From Timaviella obliquedivisa GSE-PSE-MK23-08B (lineage in GTDB: Bacteria; Cyanobacteriota; Cyanobacteriia; Elainellales; Elainellaceae), in NCBI GenBank assembly GCA_019358855.1, contig JAHHII010000007.1, positions 167,685-231,684 of the forward strand: a DNA stretch of 64,000 nt, given 5' to 3'. How positions within the stretch are numbered: the first letter of the stretch is position 1; every line of letters starts with the position of its first letter. Below the pieces are notes generated by a model. That model saw only the letters and a program-made list of their open reading frames with translations. It searched no databases and was not told the DNA's origin. Shown here piece by piece: positions 54,743 to 63,876 of this stretch. The translations under genes were made by a program, and so were the position numbers.

Positions 54743-55051
54743 GAATTACTTGCTGAATGTTTCTCTTATTGTTATGATCTTGACCGTTATCAAGCTATAA
54801 ATAGTCGTATATTTACGTAGTCCAGTTTGTTTGCAGAGTCTATTGATGAAAAATGGTAGCGATGATGTTCATCACTGTTCAAAGGATTTAGCAAGTACTC
54901 TGACTCATTAAGTTGTTAGCTAGGCTGCCAGAACCCTGTTTCCAGTTTTACCAATAGTTATCTATAACGCTTTTTTATAGTGAACTGCTGTCATCCTTCT
55001 TTCCAGGGTGACCAGGGAATAAGCCGCATTCAGTCCTAGATTCTAAACGCC
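54743..55051. other. Intergenic gap inside the rightward arm
   Basis: About 309 AT-rich bases between two GT4 genes. I see no coding frame. TTGACC (54780) and nearby TATAAA elements hint at an internal promoter, but their spacing is wrong for a normal sigma-70 promoter. Confidence 0.4.
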
Positions 55052-56263
55052 ATGCGCAAGCCCGTTATCACCATTTTTTATCAGTTTGACCCCTGGAATC
55101 CAACCATTGGGGGCATTCAATCGATCGTCCGCTATTTTCTTAAGTATGCGCCCCCTGAGTTTGCGTTGCGCTTTGTAGGAACCACTGCCTCATCTGACCT
55201 GGCGATCGGGAAATGGCATGTCAAAGAATTAGAAGGACGTGAGCTATTGTTTATGCCACTCCTCTTTTTAGAGAATGACAACATCAAACAGCGAGTCCCA
55301 ACCTCTGTTCGCTATACGCAGGCTTTGATGACTCGTCAGCTAGACTCTGATTTTATGCATTTTCATCGGATAGAGCCAACCTTAGTCACTCGGAGTTGGT
55401 CAGGAGAAAAAACGCTGTTTGTTCACAATGATATTTATCAGCAGATGTCGTCAAATGACGATCACAGCGCAATTTCGTGGCGACGATTTCCTCAAGCTTA
55501 TTTTTTCTTGGAACAGTCACTCGTCAAGCAGTTTGACCAAATTATGTCTTGCAATTCTGACTCGATGAAACTTTATCAAGAACGCTACCCGGACATTGCC
55601 AGTCGCATCCGATATATTCGCAACATTTTTGATGATCAGGTTTTTTACCCGCTCTCATTACTAGAACGAGAACAGGCACGACAATCTTTTGCCCGTCAAC
55701 TCCAGCTTGCAGATGATACTCAATTCATTCTTTTTGCGGGGCGACTACAGCCTCAGAAAGATCCTCTGCTGTTGATTGATTCTATCGCGGCGCTGAACCA
55801 ACCTAATGTTCATCTATTAGTAGTAGGAGACGGAGATTTGATGAAACAGGTTCAGAGCCGCATTGCCGAACAAAACTTGGCTCAGCAAGTCACTTTGTTA
55901 GGAGCCTTAGAGCAAAGAAAGCTGGCTGATCTCCATCGTCTTGCTAGTGTTTGTGTTTTGACCAGCATCTACGAAGGGTTGCCTGTCGTGGCGCTCGAAT
56001 CTCTGGCTTGTGGGACTCCTTTGGTCACTACACGCTGTGGCGAAACTCCCAATCTATTGACGGTTGATAGCGGCATTATTTGTGAGGAGCGATCGCCTGA
56101 AGTCATTGCCCAAGCTCTGCGCCAAGTGCTTAACCATCCAGATCACTATACTGCTTGCGTCGAAGTTGTTCAGCCCTACAGTGCTCGGCATGTCGTTCAT
56201 AGCACTTACGCCAGTATGTTACACCGTTGGGAGCAGCGCACCTCTGCCTCAGCTGTAGCCTAG
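55052..56263 (+). CDS. Family 4 glycosyltransferase
   Basis: A 403-residue GT-B protein. Signature segments are the N-terminal PTIGGIQSIVRYFLKYAP near 16, the middle lobe FILFAGRLQPQKDPLLLID near 227, and VCVLTSIYEGLPVVALESLACGTPLVTTRCGE near 295-327 with the E-x7-E motif. Standard retaining glycosyltransferase. It is separated from the previous gene by a 309-base gap, so it may head a sub-operon with the next gene. Confidence 0.9.
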   Translation: MRKPVITIFYQFDPWNPTIGGIQSIVRYFLKYAPPEFALRFVGTTASSDLAIGKWHVKELEGRELLFMPLLFLENDNIKQRVPTSVRYTQALMTRQLDSDFMHFHRIEPTLVTRSWSGEKTLFVHNDIYQQMSSNDDHSAISWRRFPQAYFFLEQSLVKQFDQIMSCNSDSMKLYQERYPDIASRIRYIRNIFDDQVFYPLSLLEREQARQSFARQLQLADDTQFILFAGRLQPQKDPLLLIDSIAALNQPNVHLLVVGDGDLMKQVQSRIAEQNLAQQVTLLGALEQRKLADLHRLASVCVLTSIYEGLPVVALESLACGTPLVTTRCGETPNLLTVDSGIICEERSPEVIAQALRQVLNHPDHYTACVEVVQPYSARHVVHSTYASMLHRWEQRTSASAVA

Positions 56264-56327
56264 CTACTTCTTAATTTTATCCCGACCTATTCCTTGATTC
56301 AGCAAGCGACCCGGAGAAACAAAATCT

Positions 56328-57545
56328 ATGAAAATTGCTGTGATTGGTGCAAGGGGTCTGCCTCCCATTCCTCAAGAGGTTGCTAGTCTAGATCATGATG
56401 ATGTTCGTCATGGGGTGCCATTCCAAGGTGCGGCAACCAGCGGAATTGAGCATTACTGTGCAGAATTGTATCCACGGGTTGTTGAGGCAGGACATACTGT
56501 TGACTTATTTGCCCGTTCTTCCTACGTTAATCGTTCGTGGTACCGCCATTTTCACGATCGCGGCGTTAGAGTAATTCCCATGCCCTGCCTCAATAAGCGA
56601 GGAGCAGACGCATTGATTAGTTCATGCTTTGGTGCAATTTCTTCTGTCCTTCATCATTATGATATCGTTCATTTCCATGCGCTAGGGCCTGCACTTTTTA
56701 GCTTTTTACCCCGCATTGCAAGCTCCTCAAAGATCGTTGTTTCTTGTCATGGATTAGATTGGCAGCGCGTTAAATGGGGAAAATTTTCTAGCCGATTGAT
56801 TCGTCTGGGTGAAGAAACTGCCGTTCGCTACGCCCATGAAATCATTGCTGTTTCTCAACCCCTTCAAGGTTACTTTTGGAAAACCTATGGGCGGCAAACC
56901 GTTTATATCCCTAACGCGCCAGCCACTTACGAGGCTTCTGATCCCGCTTTTCGGTTCGGCTCCGCTCTAGGGTTACGACCCAAACGCTACATGATTTATC
57001 TAGGACGGTTGGTTCCAGAGAAAGCACCAGATTTGCTGATTCAAGCCTTCCAAAAATTGCAGCCTCCAGGATGGACGCTTGTATTCATCGGTAAAAGTAG
57101 CGATACTTCGTCATTTACTTCTAATCTGCTAGCTCTTGCCAATAAAAATCCAAATATTGTTTTCACTGGAGAGCTATCGGGAGGTCGTCTAGCGGAAATT
57201 GTTCGAGGTGCAGGTCTATATGTCTCAGCTTCTGAATTAGAGGGTTTACCACTGTCGATGTTAGAAGCAATGCAAGAAGGTATTCCGATGTTGGCTAGCG
57301 ACATTCCTCCCCATCAACAGTTGGTGGGAGACGATCGCGGCGTTATGTTCCAAACGGGTAATCTTGATTCTTTTGTAAGTCAGATGGATTGGGCAATTTC
57401 TAATCCTCAGGACATGGCGGAACGAGCCAATCGAGCCCAGGAGTTCATTCGTTTGGGTTATCAGTGGGATGCGATCGTCACTGATACGATCAAACTCTAT
57501 CGATTTCTAAAGAGTGAACAGGAATATAATCATTCAATAATTTAA
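56328..57545 (+). CDS. Family 4 glycosyltransferase
   Basis: A 405-residue GT-B protein. It begins MKIAVIGARGLPPIPQEVAS and has SGIEHYCAELYPRVVEAGH near 38, IYLGRLVPEKAPDLLI near 222 and GLYVSASELEGLPLSMLEAMQEGIPMLASD near 300-329. This RGLPP start occurs in a recognisable GT4 subgroup common in bacterial exopolysaccharide loci. It lies 64 bases after the previous GT4 gene on the same strand. Confidence 0.9.
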   Translation: MKIAVIGARGLPPIPQEVASLDHDDVRHGVPFQGAATSGIEHYCAELYPRVVEAGHTVDLFARSSYVNRSWYRHFHDRGVRVIPMPCLNKRGADALISSCFGAISSVLHHYDIVHFHALGPALFSFLPRIASSSKIVVSCHGLDWQRVKWGKFSSRLIRLGEETAVRYAHEIIAVSQPLQGYFWKTYGRQTVYIPNAPATYEASDPAFRFGSALGLRPKRYMIYLGRLVPEKAPDLLIQAFQKLQPPGWTLVFIGKSSDTSSFTSNLLALANKNPNIVFTGELSGGRLAEIVRGAGLYVSASELEGLPLSMLEAMQEGIPMLASDIPPHQQLVGDDRGVMFQTGNLDSFVSQMDWAISNPQDMAERANRAQEFIRLGYQWDAIVTDTIKLYRFLKSEQEYNHSII

Positions 57546-57976
57546 TTTTTTATACAGCCTTGGAAATCTGTAAAATCTTATTTTCTTTACTTTCCTCACA
57601 TTTTAGTCTTGAGTCTTCGTTATTCATCCGGTATAATATGTGTGATTCATTGCACGGTTCTCAGTATAACTTCGGTCAGTCAACTATAGATTTCTATATT
57701 TAGGTTTTCTGCTTTTGGGGAAAGTAGAGGTCGTAGCGTTAAAGTCAATTCAATGCTTGAAAAAATACTATCCTGGTTCCAAGAAAATTAGCGAACATAT
57801 CAACGTCTTTGAACAGAGTGTGTAGGTTATTTTTTATCAACTAACAGGCAAATTACTTGTTTCTAGCACAATAATTCTGGCAATTGTTCAAGTGACCTAT
57901 CACTTCATTGCAGTACTTTATCGTTTTCTAACAGAACAAAAATTGTTAAAAAAAACCTTGAGGGGGCATAGTCACA
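57546..57976. other. AT-rich leader of the initiating sugar transferase gene
   Basis: About 430 bases without a coding frame. A good sigma-70-type promoter (57609-57637) lies near the left end, implying a 5' leader of more than 300 bases. A strong ribosome binding site (GAGGGGG) precedes the ATG at 57977. No riboswitch was recognised. Confidence 0.5.
57609..57637 (+). promoter_or_regulatory. Predicted sigma-70-type promoter
   Basis: TTGAGT at 57609-57614 matches the -35 consensus at four of six positions. TATAAT at 57632-57637 is a perfect -10 element, and the spacer is 17 bases, the preferred length. It would start a transcript for the sugar transferase gene at 57977, and possibly mnmH. Confidence 0.6.
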
Positions 57977-59434
57977 ATGGCTTCCAATTATTTGTCGACA
58001 CTAAAGCCTGATTTGCGATCGCTAGGTTCAGATCTGCGCTCTCCCTCCATCACAAGATTCCGACGAGGAATTGTCATCAAGTGGTTGCGAGTCGCCCTCC
58101 TGGTCATCTCTGATGCAGTCGGCATTACTTCAGCATGGTGGTTAGCATCCTTGTTAGGAACACCCTTAGCTTCCCCTTGGCATGTCTCTCATAGTTCTCA
58201 GGGTGCCACATTATTGCCTCTTATTCTGGCAGTCATCATTGGTATTGTGGGCGCACGCGGGCTGTACAAAGCTGGTAATCATCGGCGAGATTATTTAGCC
58301 TTAATCAAGTCTGTTTCCCTTGCTGAAGTTCTTCTGCTTCTCATCGCTTTTCTATACGAGCCAGATCAAACTATTTCACGATCAACTTTTTTACTATCTT
58401 GGTTTTTGACGGCTGTATTCACAAGTGCGGGACGTTTTTGCTTAGATTTTACTACTCACTTCCTTCGCAAGCTGGGTGCTATTCGTTACTCTGTGTTTCT
58501 CATTTCTGAAATAGAGAACCGCGATCGACATTCTCATCTAATTGAACAAGAGAGCCACTACAACATTGTAGAAACAGCAGATGCGAGTGCTTTAGATCGA
58601 GCCAATCGGCAGAGAACTTTTGAGAGCTTGAGAAGTTTAGGCGTTGTTGAAACCTTTGTTTCTTGGCAAGCTATTCATCGGCGGCTGTATCTCTGTTGGC
58701 ACTTCCAAAGGGCTGGAATTACCCTGCGAATTTTACCAACAAACTGGGAATCTTTTTTTCCTAGATCCGAGTTTCAGATGTTGGGAAACGTTCCTGCCCC
58801 TGCCATCACTGCTCCACTGATCGTGGGGAGCGACTACTGGGTTAAGCGCTGTCTTGATTTTTGCTGTGGGGCAGCCTTGTTTGTTGTGCTGTTTCCGCTT
58901 TACTTGGTTTTGGCGATATTGATCAAGCTAGACTCTCGCGGACCTATCTTTTTTAGACAAACTCGAATTGGTTTGCATGGTCGAAAGTTTAAGGTTTGGA
59001 AGTTCCGAACAATGGTGATTAATGCTGATCAGCTTCAGGTGACGTTGGAGTCTAAAAATGAAATGAAAGATGGCATTTTGTTTAAGATTAAAGATGATCC
59101 TCGCGTTACCACAATAGGCAGTGTTCTACGGCGTTACAGCTTGGACGAATTACCGCAGCTTTTCAATATCTTATTAGGGGAAATGAGTTTCGTTGGACCT
59201 CGTCCTTTGCCTGTCAGAGATGTAGCACGATTTGAGGAGAGGCACTTTATTCGGCAGGAGGTGCTTCCTGGAATTACTGGACTATGGCAGGTTTCTGGAC
59301 GCTCTAACATTGAAAGCTTTGAAGATGCGGTCAATCTTGATATTAGCTACATTGCTAATTGGTCACTGTGGCTTGATTTAAAGATTTTAGTGCAGACAGT
59401 GCAGGTCGTTCTGCAAAGGAAGGGCGCTTATTAG
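57977..59434 (+). CDS. Exopolysaccharide-initiating polyprenyl-phosphate sugar transferase
   Basis: A 485-residue membrane protein. About five transmembrane segments in the N-terminal half are followed by a cytoplasmic domain and the C-terminal bacterial sugar transferase domain (about 285-485). The latter shows KRCLDFCCGAALFVVLFPLY, RGPIFFRQTRIGLHGRKFKVWKFRTM (the conserved basic helix), RRYSLDELPQLFNIL and MSFVGPRPLP. It transfers a sugar-1-phosphate from a nucleotide sugar to undecaprenyl phosphate, starting the repeat unit. It has its own promoter, so initiation can be controlled separately from the rest of the arm. Confidence 0.93.
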   Translation: MASNYLSTLKPDLRSLGSDLRSPSITRFRRGIVIKWLRVALLVISDAVGITSAWWLASLLGTPLASPWHVSHSSQGATLLPLILAVIIGIVGARGLYKAGNHRRDYLALIKSVSLAEVLLLLIAFLYEPDQTISRSTFLLSWFLTAVFTSAGRFCLDFTTHFLRKLGAIRYSVFLISEIENRDRHSHLIEQESHYNIVETADASALDRANRQRTFESLRSLGVVETFVSWQAIHRRLYLCWHFQRAGITLRILPTNWESFFPRSEFQMLGNVPAPAITAPLIVGSDYWVKRCLDFCCGAALFVVLFPLYLVLAILIKLDSRGPIFFRQTRIGLHGRKFKVWKFRTMVINADQLQVTLESKNEMKDGILFKIKDDPRVTTIGSVLRRYSLDELPQLFNILLGEMSFVGPRPLPVRDVARFEERHFIRQEVLPGITGLWQVSGRSNIESFEDAVNLDISYIANWSLWLDLKILVQTVQVVLQRKGAY

Positions 59435-59486
59435 TAGTAGGATGGCACTGTGAGGGGTTGCAACTCCTCAGCTTCTCTTATATCTT

Positions 59487-60545
59487 TTGTGCCCAGTGCC
59501 TCACTTGCTGACTGTTGAAACATTTATCAATGCCCCTGGAATTCTCTTGGATGTGCGCAGTCCATCTGAATTTGCTCAAGGGCATATTCCCGGTGCCGTA
59601 AGTTTTCCATTGTTTAGTAATGATGAACGATCGCAAGTTGGGATTTGTTACAAGCAAAATGGGCGGAATGCCGCAGTAGAGCTAGGATTTGCGATCGCGG
59701 GGTCAAAGTTTGCGGGTTTTATTGCAGAGGCAAAACAGTTGGCAGGCGATCGCCCTATCCGCCTTTACTGCTGGCGAGGTGGAATGCGAAGCGAAGCAGT
59801 CGCTTGGGTGCTAGAAATGGCAGGCATGAATGTTTCCCTATTGGTAGGTGGGTATAAAGCATTTCGCAACTGGGCACTCTCCCAATTTTTGATCCCTAAA
59901 AATGCAGTTAGTTTGGGTGGCATGACGGGAACCTGCAAAACAGATATTCTTACTGCTTTAGCCCAGAAAGGCGCACAGGTCTTAGATTTAGAAAATTTAG
60001 CCAATCATCGAGGTAGCAGTTATGGCGGAATCGGTCTATCGCCCCAGCCTTCCACCGAACACTTTGAGAACTTGATTGCAGTGCAGTGGGCAAAGTTTCA
60101 CCCTGAGCGGACTGTCTGGATTGAGGCAGAGAGTAAACGAATTGGAACTTGCCGGATTCCGGAAGCGCTTTTTCAACAAATGGAAGAAGCAAAGGTCATT
60201 GAAATTTGCCGTCCTCGCTCAGAACGATTAGCGTCTCTCGTTCAATTGTATGGAGTCATGGATCGAGCAGATTTGATCGCTGCAACTGAGAGAATTCGGA
60301 AGCGCTTAGGTGGGCTGCGAACTCAACAAGCAATTGAGTTACTGCAACAAGGACAGATCACTGAGGCCTTTAATATTGTTCTAGACTATTACGACAAAAC
60401 TTATACCTATGATTTGCAGCGACGGAAGAGCATGATTCAGCCCCTTGATGTTACGGGTCTTTTAGCAAGCTCAGCAGCACAAGCCTTACTAGAGCAGGAA
60501 CAGTCATTGAACAATTCAAAAATTTTACAGACCGAAACTTTATAA
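59487..60545 (+). CDS. mnmH: tRNA 2-selenouridine synthase
   Basis: The protein is 352 residues from TTG 59487 (GTG 59496 is an alternative start). It has an N-terminal rhodanese domain with ILLDVRSPSEFAQGHIPGA at 19-37 and the active Cys95 in LYCWRGGMRS. A C-terminal P-loop domain of the SelU/YbbB type follows. MnmH replaces the sulfur of 2-thiouridine at tRNA position 34 with selenium via a geranylated intermediate, using selenophosphate from SelD (27016-29265 here). The P-loop reads GGMTGTCKT, with Cys150 where Gly is expected. This may weaken nucleotide binding. Family assignment is otherwise secure. Confidence 0.92.
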   Translation: MCPVPHLLTVETFINAPGILLDVRSPSEFAQGHIPGAVSFPLFSNDERSQVGICYKQNGRNAAVELGFAIAGSKFAGFIAEAKQLAGDRPIRLYCWRGGMRSEAVAWVLEMAGMNVSLLVGGYKAFRNWALSQFLIPKNAVSLGGMTGTCKTDILTALAQKGAQVLDLENLANHRGSSYGGIGLSPQPSTEHFENLIAVQWAKFHPERTVWIEAESKRIGTCRIPEALFQQMEEAKVIEICRPRSERLASLVQLYGVMDRADLIAATERIRKRLGGLRTQQAIELLQQGQITEAFNIVLDYYDKTYTYDLQRRKSMIQPLDVTGLLASSAAQALLEQEQSLNNSKILQTETL

Positions 60546-60699
60546 ACTGAGCAATGATGAGAACGCTGGTTTGCTGAAAGAGTGGTGATCAAAACATCAT
60601 TATCTTTGGGAAGATGGGCAAGTCATAAGATGTGCTCGTGAACCATCAATACGGCAACCTAGCGCAGGTTTGGACGTTTATTATAGATAGGAGAAAAAC

Positions 60700-61242
60700 A
60701 TGGGCGGCGTGACAGTTTGGTTTACAGGTTTAAGTGGGGCAGGCAAAACCACCATACGGATGGCGGTAGAGCAAGTGTTGCGCGCCCAGGGGCACAAAGT
60801 CGAAGTTTTGGATGGTGACATTGTGCGGGAAAACTTGACGAAAGGGCTGGGCTTTAGCAAAGCAGACCGAGACGAAAACATTCGCCGGATTGGGTTTGTG
60901 TCTCATTTATTAACCCGTAATGGCGTGATTGTGTTGGTTTCGGCAATTTCACCTTACCGCGAGATTCGGGATGAGGTGCGGGGACGAATTGGGGATTTTG
61001 TAGAAGTCTTTGTCAATGCTCCCTTGGAGGTTTGTGAAGAGCGGGATGTGAAAGGGCTTTACAAGAGGGCACGATCTGGAGAACTGAAGCAGTTTACTGG
61101 CATTGATGATCCGTATGAAGCGCCTCTTTCACCTGAGATTGAATGCAGAACAGACTTAGAGACGCTAGAGGAAAGTACTGAAAAGGTTCTTCATTACCTC
61201 AAAGAACTGGGCTATTTGCCGGAAAACTCAAAGGCGGCGTAG
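60700..61242 (+). CDS. cysC: Adenylylsulfate (APS) kinase
   Basis: A 180-residue protein. Walker [10 protein letters not shown] (residues 10-18), DGDIVRENL near 39, the substrate-binding [15 protein letters not shown] near 65, and [16 protein letters not shown] near 83 with the Ser of the family. C-terminal residues contain [11 protein letters not shown]. It phosphorylates APS to PAPS in sulfate assimilation or sulfation. A strong AGGAG precedes the ATG. It might also supply sulfation of the exopolysaccharide, but there is no sulfotransferase gene in view. Confidence 0.95.
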   Translation: MGGVTVWFTGLSGAGKTTIRMAVEQVLRAQGHKVEVLDGDIVRENLTKGLGFSKADRDENIRRIGFVSHLLTRNGVIVLVSAISPYREIRDEVRGRIGDFVEVFVNAPLEVCEERDVKGLYKRARSGELKQFTGIDDPYEAPLSPEIECRTDLETLEESTEKVLHYLKELGYLPENSKAA

Positions 61243-61257
61243 AGATTTGGGATGCAG

Positions 61258-62190
61258 CTAAGTCTCTGTCGCCTGTTTCGCGGGCAATGGAGACCAACCT
61301 GTAATGCTGCGAAAATACAGCCCTCCTACTGTTCCTAAAAACATGAGATAGCCGATCGCCTGTACCAGATAAAGCTTTTGGGTATAACCAAAAAATACTT
61401 TAAGCAAAATCCCTGGAAATTGGCGATCGGGCAGAACGCCACTAGCATCCCACACTTGCGACCCTAGAATGCAAGAAGGACTGGCATTGGAGCAGAGATA
61501 AGCAAACTGTGGATCAACGTGCGATAAGACCGCGATCGCGCCATCAAATTTTCGCAGAGCCGTCACGACCAAACCGGAAACAATCAACAGCAGTAAAACT
61601 CCCATGACCTGAAAAAAGCGACGCAGGTTGATTTTTACACCCAGTTGGAACAGGAGAAACCCAATGCCTGTTGCGCCCATTAAGCCAGCCATAGCGCCTA
61701 ATACAGGCATCCAGCCTTGCTGAAATTGAGCAGCAATAAATAAAACTGTCTCGAATCCTTCTCGTAAAACTGCGATCGTCACTAACCCAAACACGCCCCA
61801 GCCTCCTCCTTGGGCTCCTTCTAGAGCAGCCCCGATCGCTCCTTCTACTTCTGCTTTGAGAAAGCGTGCTTGCTGGGTCATCCAAACCAACATCCAACTC
61901 AGGAGGGCGATCGCCACAGTGCAGAAAATCCCTTCCAATAAAGGCTTGAGCACCCCTGCATAGGGCTGATTGGAAGTTGCTAAGGCTAGCAGAATGCCAC
62001 TGAACAAAATCCCAATCAAAACGCTGGCTCCAACGCCAACTCCAATTCCAGCGTAGACCCAAGCATTCAGGCGGGTTTGATTGGCTTTTTTAAGATAAGC
62101 CAGCACAATTCCAACAACCAAAGCTGCTTCCACCCCTTCTCGAAGGGTAATGACAAAAGTCGGTAAGGCTGCACTAAAATCGATCGCCAT
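61258..62190 (-). CDS. FTR1/EfeU-type iron permease
   Basis: A 310-residue membrane protein from ATG 62190, chosen over an in-frame start 45 bases upstream because AGGA lies just ahead. About seven transmembrane segments. The iron-binding motifs REGVE near 15-19 and REGFE near 147-151 are both present, as in yeast Ftr1 and bacterial EfeU. It carries iron across the inner membrane. It lies 48 bases downstream of a bacterioferritin gene on the same strand, so import and storage are probably co-expressed. Confidence 0.9.
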   Translation of the reverse strand: MAIDFSAALPTFVITLREGVEAALVVGIVLAYLKKANQTRLNAWVYAGIGVGVGASVLIGILFSGILLALATSNQPYAGVLKPLLEGIFCTVAIALLSWMLVWMTQQARFLKAEVEGAIGAALEGAQGGGWGVFGLVTIAVLREGFETVLFIAAQFQQGWMPVLGAMAGLMGATGIGFLLFQLGVKINLRRFFQVMGVLLLLIVSGLVVTALRKFDGAIAVLSHVDPQFAYLCSNASPSCILGSQVWDASGVLPDRQFPGILLKVFFGYTQKLYLVQAIGYLMFLGTVGGLYFRSITGWSPLPAKQATET

Positions 62191-62237
62191 TTTTTCCTCA
62201 GAATATGGATATGCGAGTCTTTCCTGAATTCGCACCC

Positions 62238-62675
62238 TTAACTAAAATCTCGTAGCATCTTCCGCAACTCTAACGCGTGCATTTCTTCATTGCTAATCAT
62301 TGTGCGGGCAAATTCTTCGAGGTAAACCGATGCATCTTCAACCACTTCTAGTAAAGCTTTATAAAGGTTAAGAGCTTTGCTTTCATGCCCCAGACTTTCC
62401 GCCAAAATATCTTTAATAGAATGCTGATGACTCTCTTCAATTGGAGCAATTTTCAGGCTTGGATGTCCGTCGTCTAGTCCGGTAATAATTTCGCCAGCTT
62501 GCTGGGCGTGGAGCAAAGATTCGGTGGCTTGGGCTTTAAGAAATTGCACAATGGGAATCCGATTCGGTCCCGTTACCATCAGGGAGTAATGGGTGTAGCG
62601 CACCACTCCTGCTAGCTCAAACTCCATAATGAAGTTGAGCAGTTCAATGGTTTTTTTTAGATCAAGTTCTCTCAT
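62238..62675 (-). CDS. Bacterioferritin-like protein
   Basis: A 145-residue four-helix ferritin-like protein. Glu and His ligands of the di-iron ferroxidase site appear in TESLLHAQQAGE near residues 51-62 (ExxH), in LGHESKALNLYKAL near 94 and in SNEEMHALELRKM near 127 (ExxH). The heme-binding Met of classical bacterioferritin is not obvious. It stores iron as a 24-mer shell or acts as a related small ferritin. It is just upstream of the FTR1-type permease on the same strand, supporting a role in iron handling. Confidence 0.88.
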   Translation of the reverse strand: MRELDLKKTIELLNFIMEFELAGVVRYTHYSLMVTGPNRIPIVQFLKAQATESLLHAQQAGEIITGLDDGHPSLKIAPIEESHQHSIKDILAESLGHESKALNLYKALLEVVEDASVYLEEFARTMISNEEMHALELRKMLRDFS

Positions 62676-62723
62676 TCTGGGCGCTTCTCAAACAACTTTT
62701 TTAAGATAACGGAAATTGTGCCT

Positions 62724-63803
62724 TCAAGTAGATTGGCTCAACGTTTCAGATAAATAGTCTGCCGTGGCTTCGACTAGCGCGATCGCATTCTCATACATCA
62801 TGCGGGTGGGCCCCAGCATTCCGACACTGCCCACAGGCACCGAGCCGCGTTGGTAGGTAGCAGATACCAGAGTACAGGTGCGAAAAGGCTCTAAAGGGTT
62901 TTCGGCACCAATTCTGACTGTCACCCGCTTACCGCCTGGTTCTGCGGTTTCAAAAATCAACGACAAAATTTGATCTTGCTCAGATTCGAGCAATTGCATA
63001 ATCGTTTGGACTTGCTGAAGTTCTGCAAATTCGGGCTGGCGACGCAGCACTTCGGCTACACCATTGATTAAAATTTGGGTTGAGAAGGAGGTTTGAGTGC
63101 GCTGGCTCAAGTCAATCAACGATTTGCGCAAAAGATTGAGATAGCGCTCGAATTCTTGTCCTAATTCCTGTTGGTCGAGTCTGGCAATTTCGCTAAGCGA
63201 TCGCCCTTTCAGTCGATCGTTCAAAAAGTTAGAAAGAATCTGCAATTCTCGATCAAGCTGCTCGGCAGGGGGGACTTGATCATCGGGTGCGGGCATCAGG
63301 TCTACTAGCATCGACTGAGTTTCGTAGGAATCGAGCACGACAATCAGCATCACCCGCCCCGGATCAATCTGGACAAGCTGAAGATGCCGCATGGAGGCAG
63401 TATTGGCTTGGGGCATAGTGACTAGCGTAATATAGCCACTCAAAGTAGAGAGAATTTGGGCGGCTCCCCGTAATACTGTCTCAAAGCTGCGCTCTTCCAA
63501 ATTTAGCTGGGCTGATAGTACCTGATCAACCTGACGAGCGATCGCCTCTGATGGAATCACGAGTTGATCGACATAGATGCGGTAGCCCGAGTCAGAAGGC
63601 ACCCGCCCTGCCGAAACGTGAGGCTGGTAGAGCAGTCCTTCTTTCTCTAGATAGCCCATCGCATTCCGAATGGTGGCAGAACTGACCCGAGGATTAAAAT
63701 CTTCGAGCAATGCTTCTGACCCCACAGGTTTAGCCGTAGCAATATAGTGGCGTATTGTTGCCCCCAACACCTGTTGTTGCCGAAGATTAAGCTGGATTGC
63801 CAT
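62724..63803 (-). CDS. hrcA: Heat-inducible transcription repressor HrcA
   Basis: A 359-residue protein. The N-terminal winged helix starts [20 protein letters not shown] with [40 protein letters not shown] sequence at about 40-75. The rest is the HrcA GAF-like domain, with LLLHQ-type ending [18 protein letters not shown]. It represses groESL and other chaperone operons at CIRCE sites. No CIRCE element was found near it or elsewhere in the window. Length matches the family. Confidence 0.95.
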   Translation of the reverse strand: MAIQLNLRQQQVLGATIRHYIATAKPVGSEALLEDFNPRVSSATIRNAMGYLEKEGLLYQPHVSAGRVPSDSGYRIYVDQLVIPSEAIARQVDQVLSAQLNLEERSFETVLRGAAQILSTLSGYITLVTMPQANTASMRHLQLVQIDPGRVMLIVVLDSYETQSMLVDLMPAPDDQVPPAEQLDRELQILSNFLNDRLKGRSLSEIARLDQQELGQEFERYLNLLRKSLIDLSQRTQTSFSTQILINGVAEVLRRQPEFAELQQVQTIMQLLESEQDQILSLIFETAEPGGKRVTVRIGAENPLEPFRTCTLVSATYQRGSVPVGSVGMLGPTRMMYENAIALVEATADYLSETLSQST

Positions 63804-63876
63804 AAAGTTTAAAGAGCGAGGATTAAATCTAAGTTAACGAATAGTGGGCGCTTCTGCACTCTCAAGCCAACATGCC

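Noticed and set aside
61544..62062. 172-codon leftward frame inside the FTR1-type gene
   Set aside because: Alternative frame of a clear membrane permease; Arg/Ser-rich composition is typical of a shadow frame.
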